From Spirochaetaceae bacterium (lineage in GTDB: Bacteria > Spirochaetota > Spirochaetia > DSM-2461), in contig JADGDJ010000003.1 of NCBI GenBank assembly GCA_016744925.1, forward strand, positions 1 through 32,592: 32,592 bases of DNA, given 5' to 3'. The translations under genes and the position numbers were made by a program. Below, piece after piece: positions 31,513 to 32,592 of the stretch (positions are counted from its first letter, which is position 1; each line of letters begins with the position of its first letter). The notes under the pieces are model-generated. The model ran no database searches. It saw only the letters and a program-made list of their open reading frames with translations, and was not told the DNA's origin.

Positions 31513-32592
31513 ATGCCAAAAAAGAAACTAACGCTCAACCTCAACCAGATTCAGATTTTTCTTTTCTGCATAATTCTGGGAAGCGGGATATCAATTGGAG
31601 CCATACAAATAACCCTATTGGGTAATGTAAGAAAAACTCAGTTCGAAAATATGACGGTGACTCTTGAATATTCAAGCGCCCTTCTACATCTGAAAAGTGC
31701 TTTTGGTTATACCGGCTTTATCCATAACTTTAAGAATTATGTACTCAGAGGCAACGAAACGTACTATGCGAGAATTCAAGATGGTTATGATAATATTATT
31801 GCGAGTCTTGAACAGATAGAAAACATTGTCCCGGAAGATAATGAAGTGTTGAAAGCACTAGGTATCATTCACAATACAGCAGATCTCTACAGAGATGCAT
31901 CCCGGGAGATCCGCCCGCTCGTAGAAAGTAATACATCAGTTGCTGAAATAGATAAAGTTGTTAAAATCGATGACAGCCCTGCTGCCGAAGCTTTGATTCT
32001 ACTGGATAATCAATACACCGACCTCATTACCGAAAGAGGAATTTCCATTGAAGAGAATATCAATAGATCCTCCCGGATGGCATTAATCCTGATAACACTG
32101 ACTATAACCCTTGTTCTTATCGGTGTTATCCTCTCATCCAGGTTACTTAAAAAAAGTATAGTGGAAATCCGAAGTATGACTCAACGAATGTCCAATGGTG
32201 ACTTGAGTATGACAATTGAAAATATACCAAATGATTATATTGGTGGAATGGCCCGGGATTTCAATCATTCTGTGGACAGCCTCAGAGAGATCATCCGAAA
32301 TGTCCGGGAATTGGTAATGGGTGGAAACAATATAAGCTCCTCACTGGCAGAACAGATTATTTTTACACTTTCCAACAATAGCCTTATTGAGCAGGCTATG
32401 GAGTATCTTCTCGATCGAAACGGTAATCAGGATCGCAGGATCCTGGAAGCATCCGAATCTATTCAGGAAATATTCGAATCCCTGGCATCAGTTGTCAGCC
32501 GGATAGAAGATCAGTCATCTCAGGTATCGCAGACATCGGCTTCAGTAGAAGAGATGGCCGCGTCTATAAGTTCCGTAAACAATGTAGCCGAA
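31513..32592 (+). CDS. Methyl-accepting chemotaxis protein, N-terminal part (runs off the window)
   Basis: An open frame of 360 codons from ATG at 31513 (AAGG eight bases upstream) to the window edge with no stop. Membrane helix 1 is at about residues 12-34 and helix 2 at about 193-213. Between them is a helical ligand domain of some 155 residues with the distinctive F-I-H-N-F-K-N-Y-V-L-R-G near 73. A HAMP domain follows (about 213-268). The last residues enter the MCP coiled coil (Q-V-S-Q-T-S-A-S-V-E-E-M-A-A-S-I). About 75 residues between HAMP and that coil are not standard (E-Q-A-M-E-Y-L-L-D-R-N-G-N), which may be an inserted linker. The signalling tip lies beyond the window. Ligand unknown. 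Confidence 0.9.
   Translation, partial: MPKKKLTLNLNQIQIFLFCIILGSGISIGAIQITLLGNVRKTQFENMTVTLEYSSALLHLKSAFGYTGFIHNFKNYVLRGNETYYARIQDGYDNIIASLEQIENIVPEDNEVLKALGIIHNTADLYRDASREIRPLVESNTSVAEIDKVVKIDDSPAAEALILLDNQYTDLITERGISIEENINRSSRMALILITLTITLVLIGVILSSRLLKKSIVEIRSMTQRMSNGDLSMTIENIPNDYIGGMARDFNHSVDSLREIIRNVRELVMGGNNISSSLAEQIIFTLSNNSLIEQAMEYLLDRNGNQDRRILEASESIQEIFESLASVVSRIEDQSSQVSQTSASVEEMAASISSVNNVAE

Overview
The window looks like a chromosomal segment of a free-living, motile, sugar-using spirochaete. The clues are two methyl-accepting chemotaxis proteins of spirochaete style, secreted ABC binding proteins with the 'GGAQE/TGAQE' signal-peptide end often seen in spirochaetes, moderate A+T content, and tightly packed catabolic operons each with its own regulator. 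Genus is inference only. I see no tRNA, rRNA, CRISPR array, insertion sequence or phage gene.

Layout. (1) 1-64: start of a leftward Na+/phosphate cotransporter-like gene, cut by the window edge. (2) 217-4451, leftward: an inositol catabolism operon iolB - lacI-type regulator - iolD - iolE, with a good promoter near 4481-4509 and a bidirectional terminator at 125-161. The iolB gene is about half length and seems to have lost two internal segments. (3) 4789-11265, leftward: binding protein, fused double permease, ATPase, PfkB-type kinase and a chemoreceptor, apparently one operon. (4) 11426-14649, rightward: a YesM-type histidine kinase and a YesN-type AraC response regulator, divergent from that operon. 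(5) 14624-16542, leftward: a TIM-barrel isomerase and a membrane-anchored binding-protein-like gene whose 3' end overlaps the response regulator. Blocks 3-5 resemble a combination of an AfuABC-type (sugar-phosphate/Fe-type family) transporter and an HptRSA-type three-part sensor.

(6) 16674-21574, leftward: a DeoR-like regulator with an unusual N-terminus, a second ABC sugar-type transporter (binding protein plus two permeases, no ATPase) and a variant glycerophosphodiester phosphodiesterase, which together suggest uptake of a glycerol-phosphate or related compound. (7) 21766-25399: a PEP mutase/isocitrate lyase-family enzyme (leftward) and a divergent pair, mannitol dehydrogenase/fructuronate reductase-type enzyme plus GntR/FadR-type regulator, with a clear 18-bp palindromic operator between them. 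(8) 25503-26396: an orphan gene of three Ig-like repeats that appears 5'-truncated. (9) 26677-29943: a lipoprotein binding protein of family 3 divergent from a Cache-HAMP-PAS histidine kinase. (10) 30227-31381: an M20 amidohydrolase. (11) 31513-end: a second chemoreceptor, cut by the window edge.

Taken together this is an accessory carbohydrate-use region: four sets of uptake or catabolism genes, each next to a different regulator type (LacI, two-component/AraC, DeoR-like, GntR), with chemotaxis linked directly to at least one transporter. I did not find a clearly new defence or mobile system. The most unusual items are the doubly deleted IolB, the sensor/transporter/kinase/chemoreceptor module, and several well-formed but unassigned operator-like inverted repeats.
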